NCBI RefSeq assembly: GCF_007655135.1
Contig: NC_045128.1
Span: 44,504,937 to 44,568,936, forward strand
Direction: 5' to 3'
DNA from: Punica granatum
Lineage: Eukaryota; Streptophyta; Magnoliopsida; Myrtales; Lythraceae
Length of the DNA: 64,000 nt
A program made the translations under genes and the position numbers. Positions 37,801 to 50,913 of this stretch are shown one piece after another; within the stretch, counting starts at the first letter, position 1, and each line of letters opens with the position of its first letter. Under the pieces are notes generated by a model that saw only the letters and a list, made by a program, of their open reading frames with translations, was not told the DNA's origin and ran no database searches.

Positions 37801-40800
37801 ATGATGTTATAGTAACATCCTCTTTTCTAACATCTCTTCATGTGAATACTTCCCAGGCTACTGCACATATTGTACCACAGCTGTGGCAGCCACCTAATGG
37901 AACTCTTATGACAAATGACATAAGTGACAGTAAATCACCAGAAGAATCTGCTGCTTGCATTGCCCTATCTAAAAATGATTCTTATGTCATGTCAGCTTCT
38001 GGTGGGAAGATTTCATTGTTCAACATGATGACGTTTAAGGTTTATTGTTTGATGTTCGGCCTGCTTTCTGTTCTGATGCATTTACTTTAGATTTTGGCAA
38101 TATCGACTCTCGTAGCTGGCTTTTTCTGGTGAGAATAAGCAAGTTTCATGTGGCTTTAGATAGAAAATGGTTAGATGAACATCTTTCTGCTTCTCAGGTC
38201 ATGACAACGTTTATGTCTCCACCTCCTGCTGCCACTTTTTTGGCATTTCATCCTCAAGATAATAATATAATTGCGATAGGCATGGAAGATTCTACCATTC
38301 AGATATACAACGTGAGGGTTGATGAGGTATGCTTATCGGTCATATCATTTAATGTGGTGTTATCAGTACTGCACCAGACATTGAAATGACCAGGTCATGG
38401 GTTAACTGTGGTCGGACCAAAAAATAATTTAAAAGTATATTATTAGATGATCATGAAAGATATAAAAAAATGTGATAGTAAATTACGAAAACACATGATA
38501 ACTGAATATAAAACAAATGAAGTATAGGGTAGTACAAAGCAAATTAAAAATAATATTGTATTGCATAGTCATTGATTTAAGAATTCTAATATTGTTAATA
38601 GTATTACAATTTGATTGATTTAATGTTATCATTTCTTTTTTGACTTTCAAAAAGAAATGATTATCGTGCATTGGACATGGATACTATATATGCTTGTCAA
38701 TTGAGGCTTAATGTGTACTGCAAAATTTCAAAAATCATCCGCTCACCTGGCTGCTTTTGGTCTTGAGCTTGTCCCTCGGTTGCACTTTTGCATGTTTGCA
38801 GGTGAAAACCAAATTGAAGGGACATCAGAATCGGATCACGGGGCTGGCATTTTCTCAAAATTTAAATGCACTGGTTTCCTCTGGTGCTGATGCTCAGGTT
38901 AGAAATTGATCTGAACAGATTAGGAACATCTTTTTTTTGGCTTGAGCAGTATAGGGTCTTTGTATGGTCAGGATCTTTTTGGCTGCTCGAGGCTGGATTA
39001 AGGGGCACAAAATTCGTCCATTTATGCTGTTTTAATTTTGTGCTATTGACAAGTGGAACTTCGATGTGCTAAATTGATCTCATATAGAGATGATGGTTTT
39101 TGTTGAGATCTAACTCTGCATACTCTTCTTTGGTTCATAATGCACGGCTTAATACTGACATAACTGATGGTGCAGCTATGTATGTGGAGCATTGATGGAT
39201 GGGAGAAGAAGAAGAGTAGGTTAATTCAAGCACCTGCAGGTCAACAGTCCCCATTGGTTGGAGAGACAAAAGTCCAGTTCCACAATGATCAAATCCACCT
39301 TCTGGTTGTCCACGAGAGTCAAATTGCTGTCTACGATAGCAAGCTTGAATGTTTGCGCTCCGTAAGTTGCAACTAATCTACACATTTTACCGCTTTTAGC
39401 TTGATGTAATTGCTCTATATTATTCTCATTGCCACTCTTCACTTGATTTACTACCTTATAGGTATGCTTTTAGTGGATATCATTATCCTGGATTGATATG
39501 TATTTACAATTTTCTATCAGCATGATCTCTTCTATCAACAGGACAAATTGTCTACTCTGGCGAATCAACATATGTTTGTATCATTGGAATCCACATATTT
39601 CATCTACATTCGTTCTATTACATGGAATCCACATATTTCTTCAGTCTTTGGAGAAAATCCATGAAACAAGATCAGAGCCCTGCTGGCCGATAAAAGTTTT
39701 TCTATTTATTATAGTGTGATTATTATTGAAACAATAGACATGCTATCGCTGGACAGAGTGATCCGCTTTTCCCATGAATGCAGGCTGCTAAAAAGCATTT
39801 AGCATTATTCTGAAAACTGTTAAAAATGTCTTAGTGATGGTTGCTTGACACCTAAGTGGGCATGTGATAGTGTGTTGCTTAAGTTATTCGATGGATTTAT
39901 GTAACAGCTTGCAAGAGTCAATGCTACATAAGTTAACAACATTAGAGCCCAATCACTAAGGACTTTGAATTTTTAAGATATCCAGTACTCTGACGGAGTG
40001 CATTGGAAGCAGAGCATAAAGATCTCCCATGTGGTTAGTTCGTGGAGTCAAAAATGCAATTCCCTTATTTTACTTCTGGCGCTCCGCAACAATTTAGTTC
40101 ATTGTTGAAAAGAAAAATCCATATTCTCAGAGCATGTAACCGGTTTCTTAAGTAATTTTCCTAGTACAAATTGTAAGGAATTGTACAGGATTTAAGTCCT
40201 AACTGAACAAGCAGTATAAGATTGAAATGTTCTTGAAGTTTGGAGAGCTTAAACAGAATTGGGTTTCTGGTCTGATATTGGACACAGTCAGATGAAATGC
40301 CTTGGCAATATAGGTTAAGCTGTCAGCCAGGTAATCTAAGAAAATACCGAACTGTTGCATCAGTTAGTGCTATGTCTGATCTCTGTGTAACAGAGAACAG
40401 AGATTAAAGGTTGCCTCTGTTGGTAGGAAGGAAGACCTTGTAATTTTGGACCGGTTAACTATGACAGTAAATGCATTATAACATGGGCTAGTGAGATTCT
40501 TTGCTCTTGATCCATGTAGTATATTTACATGTGATGAGGACACAGGACATCATTATTACGCGAGTTGAAACTACAGATTGGCATCAATCAATTGTCGTTA
40601 TTTACCCTCCATCTTAAGCAGATATGTTATTACTGAGCAGGGCTCTTCATTATCTTCATATCCAAGAGTAAGTTGCCTAATTTTTTGAGCGTGGCTTGCC
40701 ATCTCTCTGTCATCAGAACATTGTATACCATCAATGCTGTGTAATGGCATTACCATTCTAAGATAGTGTTTCATATCGTAATTATGTTAGGAGATGTGTG

Positions 40801-41584
40801 CATTCCTCTGTACCAGGCGCAGCTTAATTATAGAGATGTTTTAGATACTTGCTTGTGCTGATGCAGATTGGGATCATCTGCTACATATGTTGTAAGATAA
40901 CAGTTGTCGTAGCCACCTGCGGTGGCATATGAGAATGGAATTATTGTTGCTACTAAGGGATATTAATGCACTCCATACCTGTTCCTTGTTCCAACAGTGG
41001 TCCCCAAAAGACAATCTCAATGCTCCGATATCGAGTGGAATATATTCATGTGATGGGTTACTGGTCTATGCTGCTTTCTGTGATGGAGCTGTAGCGGTGT
41101 TTGATGCGGATAGCTTGAGGCTGAGGTGCCGTATTGCATCTTCTGCCTACATACACCCCCCAACTGTCAGGTTAGTGAGGTAGATTATCTTTATAAAGCT
41201 AGGCTGCACTGCACCTCGGCTAATAAGGGACTAGCAGAGGCTGCTCTTCCTTTTCTTTTTCCCTTTGTATATTGGGTGACATTTTTCCTCCATTTCGGTT
41301 GAAGCAATATGAATTTCCACTTACTGGGGAACTTCTGTTTCTGTTTCTTTGGGTGCAGTGGGACTGCTGCTTTCCCAACGGTGATAGCTGCTCATCCATC
41401 TGAGGCAAACCAGATTGCGCTGGGAATGAGTGATGGTACGGTGCATGTCCTCGAGCCAGGCGATGTAGAACAGAAGTGGGGCGGCAGTGGTGCTTCCGCA
41501 CAGGATAATGGGCCCCTACCCTCAAATTCATCAAATCATTCGCTGAACGGGCAACCACCGGAAATGTCGATGCCTTCGAGATGA
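31872..41584 (+). CDS. TPR: TOPLESS/TOPLESS-related transcriptional corepressor
   Basis: Twenty-five coding exons: 31872-31951, 32301-32480, 32665-32778, 32871-33029, 33194-33374, 33455-33581, 33665-33774, 33920-34058, 34154-34263, 34393-34462, 34599-34672, 34753-34848, 34934-35029, 35108-35235, 35729-35963, 36041-36208, 36363-36470, 36546-36692, 37646-37756, 37857-38039, 38198-38326, 38802-38897, 39176-39361, 40998-41170, 41359-41584. They join in phase to 1141 residues, the usual TPL size. The N-terminus MSSLSRELVFLILQFLDEEK is the LisH, followed by CTLH (FFFNMKHFEDQV...RYLSGFTKV) and the conserved EAR-binding region with LSKYGDTKSARNIM. A Pro-rich linker contains FQPVVSPSPGAIAGWM. Two WD40 propellers follow (for example CGDDKTIKVWDA, HPQDNNIIAIGMEDSTIQIY). 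It recruits histone deacetylases to EAR-motif repressors in auxin, jasmonate and meristem control. Linker wording points to the TPL/TPR1/TPR4 side of the family; the exact paralogue is open. Confidence 0.95.
35167..35390 (+). repeat. Tandem duplication of exon 14 end plus donor inside the TOPLESS-type intron
   Basis: 35167-35276 (end of exon 14, its donor and early intron) recurs at about 35282-35390. Shared blocks are ctagggtggactatgatgca, tttggtgca, gctgatggaac and aggtttgtgttcgt. The downstream copy has substitutions and a deletion within it (accatgatggcatacag became cattatggcatgca). It lies within the intron and is not needed for the frame. Confidence 0.85.
36693..37645 (+). other. Large intron 18 of the TOPLESS-type gene
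   Basis: AT-rich intron with a (TA)n tract near 37515-37550. No nested gene was recognised. Confidence 0.5.
39362..40997 (+). other. Large intron 23 of the TOPLESS-type gene (1.6 kb)
   Basis: No coding frame, RNA gene or mobile-element end was recognised inside. It interrupts the second WD40 propeller. Confidence 0.5.
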
Positions 41585-44525
41585 TGTTATGGATGTAGAG
41601 CTAGGTAACTATAGAGGAGGATGGTAGGAGCCACTCTCCTGAACTATTACTAATTCCCTTTATGTTTTTTCCCCCCTCGTCTTCTTTTTGGGGAGGAGTG
41701 GTGGGGTGGACCAATTTTATTGGTATTTACAGGCGTTCCCACCCCTTGTTGATCATTATTATAACTATATTCGTTGTAAATCTTATGTTAGAGTAAGATC
41801 ATGCGCAGGTTCATTCTATATAATGTCAAATGTTTGTTTAATAACTCCTTAGAAGAACAAGCACATTGTATATTTGGCTTAATTTAGGTTTGGGCAATGA
41901 TCCTTCAGAATGCACGTGCGATGATTTGGTCGAGCCCTTGCAACTGGAATTTATAGATATGCTTATGCCATGTTTTACATCAATATTTGCATTTTTGTAA
42001 ATTTGAGATTGAAGGCGCCATCTCAAATGCCGGTGTTCCTCTGATGGTTTATGCAGATTGATTATGTTTAATTATTCTATTTGAAAGTTGTAACTTATAG
42101 AAATATATGGTTGGTTGGCTTGGAGAATGAGGGGTGGCGGTTGCTAGTTACTGATGAGTAGACTGCAAGTACGAGTGGAGAAATTTCATTCTTCCTCTAT
42201 TGTTTATGAAATCTGGTTCTTTTGGGGTTAATACTTGATGCTTCAGCAGAAAATGCAGTACGTAACCATGGACACGAACTGGCATTGATACTGTTAGGAC
42301 AGTGCACTTTCTTTAAATACCCCTTCTAAATTGAACTTTCTTTTACTTATTATTTCATTCATATGTAAGACATCTTAAAGATCGAACAGTGTCGGTTGGG
42401 TTGTGATCTTCGGAGACAAAATTTCCTCTCTTTGGTGCTTTGGCCATGGCCCTGGGGCATGGCCTACACGATGGATGGGAAAGCTGCTGCTGCCTGATGA
42501 GATTGAGAGTAGCATATCCTATGAATAATCTATCACTCCTCAGAAAGCTGCAGTTGATCTCATGAAGAATTTTAGGTATGTATCTTGTTGCAACACTTAA
42601 TGAATAAGATGGAGGATTTTTTTCCAACTCCACGAGCAATCCTTTATGATTATGAATGACCAAAAAGACCTTCCTTTTTTTCCAGATAAGCATACGCCCA
42701 AGCCACGCGAAGGATCACCCTACCTCACTCCCGGAAATAACCAGCCAGCGACTTGTTTATTGACAAAAAAATATGACTTGTTAATGCAACCTTCAATAAA
42801 TTCAATAAAACCCCCATCTCACCGTATTAAAAGCTTTCATTTAATCCACCTTAACAGCACAACTAGGGTTCATTTGTGCTCCTATTATTTCTTCACCAAT
42901 TCATGAGCTAGAACATTTTCAACCCTCCTCCCTTTAATGAAAGCTGATCGATCAAGCCTCATCAACCTCAAAGTACGGCTACAATCGTAAAGAAGAGGGG
43001 ACGGGAAATCCCTAATTTCAATAACTTGCCTTAATTTTGATTGCAGATGGGGGAGGGAGGGGATGATGGTGACGGTGTCGTTTGATGGGGGGAGGGGATA
43101 GGAAGAACGACGTCGTTCGGTTGGGGGAGGGGACAGGATTGAGGATGGCGTTGTTTGGGCCAGATCTTTAAAAAAAAAAAACGGGAGGACAAAAACAACG
43201 TCGTATGTGATGAAGTTCAACGTTAATCGAGGCCGTTTGTCTATTAGATGCCACATAAGCGTTCATGTCATTTTTCCGTAACGGCACTTACGGAATTTTA
43301 ACGGTAGTACCAAAATGTTATGGATATTGGTCATCATTTTGTTTCAAAAAATCTTTCAAGTAGCAATTTGTTAGTTTTAAAATCTTTCAATGACCATTTT
43401 GATAGTTTTCTCTTATTATCTTGAAGCTACTATAGGCAAATTATGTTTATTAAATGTTATATTTGGCAGGAGAAATTCAGTAAGTTTTAAAGAAATGTGA
43501 TGGTGAAGAAGGTGATTGACAATATTAAGAAGAGAGTAAGGATGTATATGTTTTAACCTAATTAAATAAGTGTATAAAAGTTAGTTATAAGGGAAATTGA
43601 ATAGGAGAAAAAGAGTAAAATAAGCTAAGATGGTCCAAATTACAATCATTAAACCAAAAACCACCTAATGAATAAGTCAAACGTTTTGACTCATGAAAAA
43701 AGTCAATTTTCACTTATCGGTATTGTTAACCCATCACAAAACATCTTCCCTTCCTTATCATTCATGTTTTCTTTTTATAGATTTCGTTTCTTAACTAAGT
43801 ACTTAGTTTTTAGCACCTAATTTGTCAAACCCGACCTAAGTCTGCTGTCCAACATCCGATGCGAAGTAGCAAAATTTACATATGCTTTTAATTTGAAGTC
43901 ACGTGCTATTTGAATTTTGTTGGAGAGAAAGTCTGCATACCTATGTGCTGGTATTCTAATTTATAAAAAAAATGCTGGTATTTTATAGATACTCCAATAT
44001 GTTAAGCTTGGATGAGCGCTTTACTTTGTCAATATTGATCAATTGAATGAAGATCCAACGCTTATTTCAAAATAAATAAATTATGAAACGCAAATTGCTA
44101 CATTACATGAACAAGATGGTTATTTTTGTCATTTAACAGAAAAATATTGTGGAATCAGCCGATGCGGACATGGAAATAGAAACAAAATACATACCGGTCA
44201 AACAGATACCGACTTTCCCAAAATCGTTTTTCAATTTTATTTTATTTTTAATTTTTTTTGCTCAAATTTTTTATTTTATTATTAACTAAAAAGAACCCTA
44301 GAATTAGAATTAGATTGTTGAAAACAAAATCCCCAATTCGGATGGAAACCCTAGCCCTAATTTTAGTCCGATCATCAATCAAATCCTCTACCATACGTGG
44401 AGCTATCTCCGGTCCTTCATCTCTCTCTGCTCTCCCTGCCGTGCAGGCACTTCTTTGTGCGTGATCCGCTAGATGTATGTAGCTGCAGTGCGGAAGAAGT
44501 TGTTGTCGTTTTGAGTCTGTTGGAG
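41585..44525. other. Intergenic region between the TOPLESS-type and PWWP genes
   Basis: 3' untranslated sequence runs to about 41850. GC-rich repeat-like DNA with several ggggagg words lies at 43040-43200. The rest is AT-rich spacer. The probable PWWP-gene leader (about 44330-44525) carries aaaccctagccctaa. No further gene was recognised. Confidence 0.45.
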
Positions 44526-47500
44526 ATGGAGGGTGGTTCAGGATCAGGCGCCGCGGATTGTAGCCCCGGATCCATTGTGTGGGTCCGGAGGAGGAACGGC
44601 TCATGGTGGCCCGGCAAGATATTGGGTCCTGAGGAGCTTTCAGATTCTCATCTAACTTCACCTCGTGCAGGGACTCCAGTCAAGCTCCTGGGCAGAGAAG
44701 ATGCTAGCATGTGAGTTTCCCACTTGTCTTCTATAGACTAGGTCGCTTAGTAATTCGTTCTTCTTGTTCTAGTCATTCGACAGTAATGAATTTAGTGGTT
44801 TGCTTTATCTCATTTTATATTTTGCTATGAATTTAAGCTGAATATGAGGTAACATCGTGGTTCACTAGCGATTAGCTGAAACATTTGCAAAATTGCTTCT
44901 CTAGCTGAAAAAATATGTAAGTGGTGCTATGATTTTGTTCTGCGAATCCTGTTCCCTTCCTATGTACTATATACTGTTCGGGATGTGACCAGATGCATCT
45001 TGCCATCAATGTGAAGAAAGCATCAGGAGATGGAACAGTGGTAAACCTAATTCTGAGTTAGCTATGGGGTTACTCTTCCGGGTTAATCGTATGTAATGGA
45101 AAGGCAAATCCATTCCAATGAAAAAGCCCATTGAGAATAGGCAATTAACATCTCTACTTTGTGCTCCTCCATGCATACATTTAACCTCTCCATCTCGCCT
45201 ACAGGAGTTATAACATGTGAATATTTTATTTTGCCAATTTTTATGGATGTAGTTGGTTATTTTTTTCTTAATTCCCACACTCAAATGTTAGAGACTTCTC
45301 AATTTAGAATTATTAATTGCACTTTGAACCGAATAGTTGCATATTACTGGTATCTGTCTGCTTCTCATCTGATTTTGAATCAAATTTGTGCACTAGATAT
45401 TCTTATGATTTTTCAAACTCCCATTTTAACTCATAAAATACTCTAAGGGTATGTTACTGGTTGCTATTCATCAATTTTTAATGGGAATGATCAGCTTACT
45501 TTCTTGTCAATACACCAGAGACTGGTACAACTTGGAGAGATCAAAGCGTGTTAAGGCCTTTCGATGCGGAGAGTTTGATGATTGTATTGAAAAAGTAGAA
45601 TCATCTCAGGCTACTCCAACGAAAAAGCGAGAGAAGTATGCTAGTCGAGAAGATGCCATTCTTCATGCTCTTGAACTCGAGAAGGAACTATTGAGGAAGC
45701 AAGGAAAAGTCGATATCGCTAATAAACTTACTGGAAGCAAGTCATCAGTGGCCACTGAAAGGAGTTTAGTCGTGCCTTCAGGATTACTAGGGAATGGAAG
45801 ACAACCAACTGATAATCCTTTGTCATCTCACGTCATCAGGAGATTTTCCAAGGATGAGATACCAAACGTCGCTTCATATTCGCAGAAGGGGAGGTACGGT
45901 AATGAAATCTTTCAGGAAGATGGTCTTCTTGAAAATGTACCTCGTATGAGAGGATTGCAAGATTTTGGACTCAAAATTGCCACTCCCAAGCGGAAGCTGC
46001 CATCCTCAATTACTATGAATGGATTCATGAATCCTAGGATGAATGATGCTCATCTTGTTCGTGTAGGTGATCTAAGCGTGGAAAACACCAGCTCTGCCGA
46101 TGGTAATTCTTCAGTAGCTCATTATGGATACTGTGGAGACATATTTTATAATTTTTGTAGAGGCCAACAATAGCTGTCCTTAATATAATTTTATTTTAAC
46201 AATGAAATTCTCACGTCTTGACCATTTCCAACTTCTTCTATTCAGGAGGTGAGGAGATGGGAGTGATCTGCCGAGCAAAGCGGAGTAGATGCATGTATTT
46301 GCCACAGGACCATAGTGATTCTTTGGATGACAGAGAGAATCCTCGAAGCATGATGGATATTTCTCCTTCTACATCTGGGGAGGGCAACCCTTACCCTAAT
46401 ACTTGTCAGATGGGAGGAAGTGCATTTAGATTATCTGGAGCTGGTGACTATGGTTCATCTGAGTATTATTTATCGGAATCAGAGCCTGATTCTTCAGAAA
46501 CAGGGCAAAATACGAATGATGAGATGACTTCTCTTTCAGGTATGATAACTGACTTTTGATCTAGTATTCGGTTGAATGTTTCCTTGGTTAATTTGAAATT
46601 TCACTTTCTTATGGTTCTATTATCTTGTTTGTTTGGGTGATGAACTGTTTACTCTAGAAGATTCGGATGTTACGGGATTGCATAAAGCACAGGAACATGG
46701 AAGCATGAGTAGCGAGGAGCCTGAATGTTCAGTACTCTCTGCAGATGCATCTCACGTACTTCCACATGACCATGTATCTGAGAGTCGAGCCGTATCCAAG
46801 TGGCAATTAAAACGGAAGAGAAATATCCGGAATCTCCCAAGAAGGCATTTGGATGCCACCGATAGAAAAGCATTAATTGGCTCGAGTCATCGAATACATC
46901 CTGTTGAAAGTGGAAACATATTTGGGCAAAGATCATCAAAGTGGGGTTCTCGTGTCCATTACAGTGACTTAAACTATAGTATTGATGAGGCTGATGAGAA
47001 TGAAGAGTATCTGGAAACCCATCTCTTTAGAGACCTTGACTACCCTACTCCGAGAGTGAACTGTAGAGGTCAACATTCTGGGAGTCCGAAAATAATTGAT
47101 TGTGAAGACATGAGTTTCAGAGGGGCACGCTATGATCCATTCTTAATTGGCCGAAATCCTCTTAGTGGGGCTAGGAGACCCGTGTTGTTTGAAGTGGATC
47201 TAAAGGTCCAGGTGAGCTATCAAAGAGAGCGAGTACCTATTGTAGCTGTGACAAGCAAGTTAAATGGGAATTCAATCATTGGGCACTCCATCCAGATTGA
47301 AGCAATAGAAGATGGCTCATCGGATCATCTTCTACCATTGAATCATGATATGCCTGAGGAAGCAATTTATGGTAATAGGAAGATGGGTCTTCCCGCAGCA
47401 TGGAGGACTGCTAGGAGGACAGCCAACTTCCGGGTACCTCGTTCAAATCCATCATCAGCGTTTGATGGAGATGAAGATGAGGGCCTTCCATCTGTAGATC

Positions 47501-47889
47501 GAGAAAGGAAGTCCTTGAAGAGTGTAGGTGAAGGAGGTTTTAGTCAGAAAGGTTTCCTGGTGAGGAGGAGCCTTCCCCAAATGGCTGCCCAGCAACCTAA
47601 CAGGAAAATCTCAAAGAAGTTGACAAAGAGAGTAAGCCTGTCATCACGACAGAAAATAAGGACTCTGTCCTCGATTGCCATTGAGCAGAATTTTGGCAGT
47701 AAATGCATGCTTGGTCGATCTGACAATGGGATGGGTGGACTGATTGAACCGGGGTCATCAAAACCAACTACGGTGGCTTGCATTCCTGTGAAGTTAGTGT
47801 TCAGTAGGTTGCTTGAGAAGATCAACAGGCCACCATCAAAAGCAGTTGCTAACATTTGTCGATTGAATGCAGATTGTAGGGAGAAGTAG
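44526..47889 (+). CDS. Tudor/PWWP-domain protein (At1g51745-like), probable chromatin reader
   Basis: Four exons (44526-44710, 45519-46102, 46246-46539, 46658-47889) join in phase to 764 residues. The N-terminal PWWP-type module reads GSIVWVRRRNGSWWPGKILG (residues 15-34), then PRAGTPVKLLGREDAS, and across the first junction DWYNLERSKRVKAFRCGEFD. An acidic/basic region follows (YASREDAILHALELEKELLRK). The long tail includes an RAKRSRCMYLP motif and the late block VFEV-like PVLFEVDLKVQVSYQRERVP. I recognise a conserved plant family of nuclear Tudor/PWWP proteins. PWWP domains generally bind methylated histone tails and DNA; the tail's function is unknown to me. The start ATG was chosen because the PWWP follows at once; upstream in-frame sequence has no second good start. 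Confidence 0.88.
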
Positions 47890-48180
47890 ATCTAGAGATA
47901 TTTGTACATTGTGTTGGAAGTTTTTAGATAAAAGTATATTACAGAGCCTGCTGCGGAACACAGAAGCTCTCAGTTGCTGCCCTCACTGCCCCACTACTGC
48001 TGCCACATCCTCGCTTTTTAAGACATGATAAGAGCCTACCTACACGGAACCGGGCCATCCTTGGACGTGGTATCCCAAATAGAGAGGAAGGGGAGAGAGA
48101 ATTGAAAAAAAAAGAAAGGAAAAATAAATGCACTGCACTTTGACCATCTAAGTATTGGTATCATAGCATTGGAATTTATT
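47890..48180. other. 3' flank of the PWWP gene
   Basis: Short spacer. No exon was recognised. Confidence 0.4.
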
Positions 48181-49190
48181 GATGCTCAGGTTAGAAGCTG
48201 ACCTCACATCATAGTATTGGTATTATAGCATTGGGAATTTATTAATGCATATAGCAGGTGCCATAGTGGCTTTTCTAGTTCTCCCTTCTGTTAGTTTATC
48301 GGGGAATATTATCTACATGAGCATGCACTGCTCTGGACTGAGCTAAATAATGGACTAGTGGAAGTTGCTGTTTTCAGTTATAATAATTGTTAAGAGTATG
48401 TCACGGGTGACATTTTTCCTCTATTATCGTTGAAGCATATGAATGCCCAGTTGATCGGATCCAAAGTCTCCTTAAGACCACCTCCAGCAGCCATTTCACG
48501 CAAGTCTCTTCGTCATGTGGCAGCGCGCAAGACGCGCGTGGCTGCTGGAGTTGGCTCCGCCAGCGGAGCTGTGTCTCACTCGTCTCTCTGCACAGAGACG
48601 ACTAGGGGGCTGTTGCGCGGCAGCTCTGCCTCCCACGCAGCAGCCTCAATTCACTTTTTTTTTTTTGAGCGGTTGCTTTTAATTATGTTTAATTAATAAT
48701 AATTAATTCTTACCAAAAAATTAATAATAATTAACAATAGTAATAGATAATAATTGTATGCATTTAATTAAAATAATACGTATGCGAGTCCTCATTAAAA
48801 ATTTGAAAATAAACACTTGTTGAAGGGGCGAGAAGTCTTTCTTTTTGTTGAATGTCTCTAAAAGTTGAGATCAATTCAAAATTTTGAAAGAGAAACTCTT
48901 GTTAGAGATGGTGTAATGCTTTACTTTGGATGGAAGGAAATGAGAGAGGGGTAAGTGTAGTGAGACTGTTGTATTTCTAAATCAGATGACGGCTGATCCA
49001 TCTATATCAAACCAGGTTGCTCTTGGAATGAGCGGCCATCTGATGTAGGTGGAGCGAACATGAGTAGGGTGGGGGCACCATCGCCTTCGAGGACAATGGG
49101 TCCCTTTCAAATTCGTCAAATCATTTGCTGGGAAGCCGTAAAAAAGAAGCGATGCCTTTGAGGTGAAGTTCTGGATTGGTGGCTAGTTTG
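48181..49190 (+). pseudogene. Decayed copy of the 3' end of the TOPLESS-type gene
   Basis: gatgctcaggttagaa at 48181 equals the end of exon 22 and its donor (about 38889). 48255-48445 follows the end of exon 24 and intron 24 (aggtgcc, gggtgacatttttcctc, gttgaagca). 48985-49170 follows exon 25: a diverged IALGM-like stretch, acaatgggtcccttt, aaattcgtcaaatcattt, and a final gatgcctt-gag. Frame breaks and stops are frequent. Introns are retained, so the copy was made at DNA level. About 530 bases of unrelated sequence interrupt exon 25 / intron 24 (48455-48980). Confidence 0.75.
48455..48980. mobile_element. Insertion of unknown type within the TOPLESS-type pseudogene
   Basis: This segment has no counterpart in the parental gene. 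It starts with GC-rich DNA containing short palindromes (ggcagcgcgcaagacgcgcg; actcgtctctctgcacagag) and then turns AT-rich. Inverted ends and a target duplication were not found, so the class is open. Confidence 0.4.
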
Positions 49191-50913
49191 CAGCAAGAGC
49201 GGACTGTGGGTACGAATGATAATTAAACGATCATGTGCTCTTCCTAAAGGTATCTATGTTATTCCATGAGTCGCACCTGCTCCATTTGCCGTTTTTATCG
49301 ATCGAGTTCTATATGTTTCATTTTGACTAAATCAAACCTATAAGGTTTAGTCCTTTATGGTCCAAATCGTAACTTAGTGGTAATGACTGATGATGTGGCG
49401 GTTAATGCCGTCAAATATGCACGAAAATGCTTACTACGATATATAAAATAATAAGAAAAATAGTTTCAAAGCAAAAAATAGAAAAAGACAAAAAAAAGTC
49501 CCTTGTCGGGCTGTGTGCTTCCGTGGGATGGGGATTTAATCGATAAAATCTAAAAGGTTTAGAGAATTAATCATTATAATGAATTAGGCGTAGAGCCCAT
49601 GCAGTGTACAAGTATACAACAAAAGGATATGTCCTGATAAAATCCAACTATATATTCAATGAGTATTATTCATTCACCGTGAATGAGTGTCAATCAATAA
49701 AAATATTTGTAAGTGAAAGCTTGTGAACTTATTATAAGGTCACTTCTTCACTTTTAAGTGTTCCGATTGAATGTTACGTAGCAAAATGATTGAGTAATAC
49801 TCATCGAATATTTGCGCGTCTTTTCCTCTATGCAGATGACTTCCAGCCTCTAATAGAGGTACGGTGCTACCAACATGACCTTGGATCATGTGACGTGGAG
49901 ATCTCAATTGTTTATTACACGTGAGATCCACGTGGATCCATGTGTGGATGTGCCGCTCGTCACTGTCACATAACATAGGGACAGGGTGGAATTTACCATA
50001 AAGGTCAAGGTAACCCGCGCGGATAACTTCCAGCCTGGTCTGGTCCCTTTCAATACTTTTCACACTATTGGGCATTTGCTGCTCAAGCGATGCAAATCTC
50101 TGTCTCTGCTCCTCCCGCCTTTTTCCTTGTCACGAATTTGATCGGTTCCAGTTTTCGTGGATGCTAGAGAAGATGCGCCGGGCAATCTCTCTCAGATGGA
50201 GATTGGATTCCGTAGCTCGAGACGCTGCGGGGTGCCCTTTGAGAGTTCCTTCTTAGGGGGAATTCCCTGATTCTTGGTTGCTCAGCTCTATAGAAGCACT
50301 ACAGGGAGATCCTCCGATCCTTACTATCAGCCAGGGGATTGACGGGACTGGACGAGTAAAATTCGTGCTGTTGGATGCCGAGGTTGAGGTCCTCACTGCA
50401 AGGCAAGTGCTGCTTAAGGGAAGCACTTTATGCAGTCTCTGGTCGAGGCTCTCGGTTTCACAGCCTTGAGCTCTCTGAACGCCCGAAAGATCTCTGCCCC
50501 TCTCGTTATCTACTACTTACTACCCACTCTCAGGTCTGATCATCTGATTATATCCTGGTATCTGTCTGCTTCTCTCGGTGTTGCATGCTTTATACTATCA
50601 GAGCTGTATAGTATGAACTAACACGAAACGATTTTTTATTCTTTTTCAGACTCCCATTTCAACCGCATCTAGAATCATTCTCTACTATCCTATCAGCTAA
50701 AGAGAAGAGAGTGGGGGAAGAAAGCGTTGACACGCATAGCTCTACGGGCAATGAGTATTCAAACAATCTCCAATATTGCATTTGAGGTACAGTATACTAA
50801 TACTAGGTAATAGGTAAAAAGCAAAGGGCAATCTCCTCTATTTTCTCAAAAGGAAAAGACTGCATGCAGCACCTCTTCTGTTTCAGGTGAAATGTCGTCT
50901 CTTGTAAGCATCT
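49191..50913. other. Intergenic region, possible relic of a PWWP-gene intron
   Basis: Near 50553, ctggtatctgtctgcttctc matches intron 1 of the PWWP gene (45347). The downstream tttttcagactcccatttcaac (about 50644) resembles its tttttcaaactcccatttta. No gene was recognised; 50060-50480 is moderately GC-rich with open frames of unknown meaning. Confidence 0.4.

Noticed and set aside
42355..42693. 112-codon minus-strand frame
   Set aside because: No recognisable domain, no splice context, and it lies in repeat-like intergenic DNA.
44248..44661. 137-codon minus-strand frame over the PWWP-gene leader
   Set aside because: Antisense to the leader and the PWWP exon, with no family resemblance.
47939..48133. 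64-codon minus-strand frame after the PWWP gene
   Set aside because: Short, without motif, over an unrelated 3' flank.
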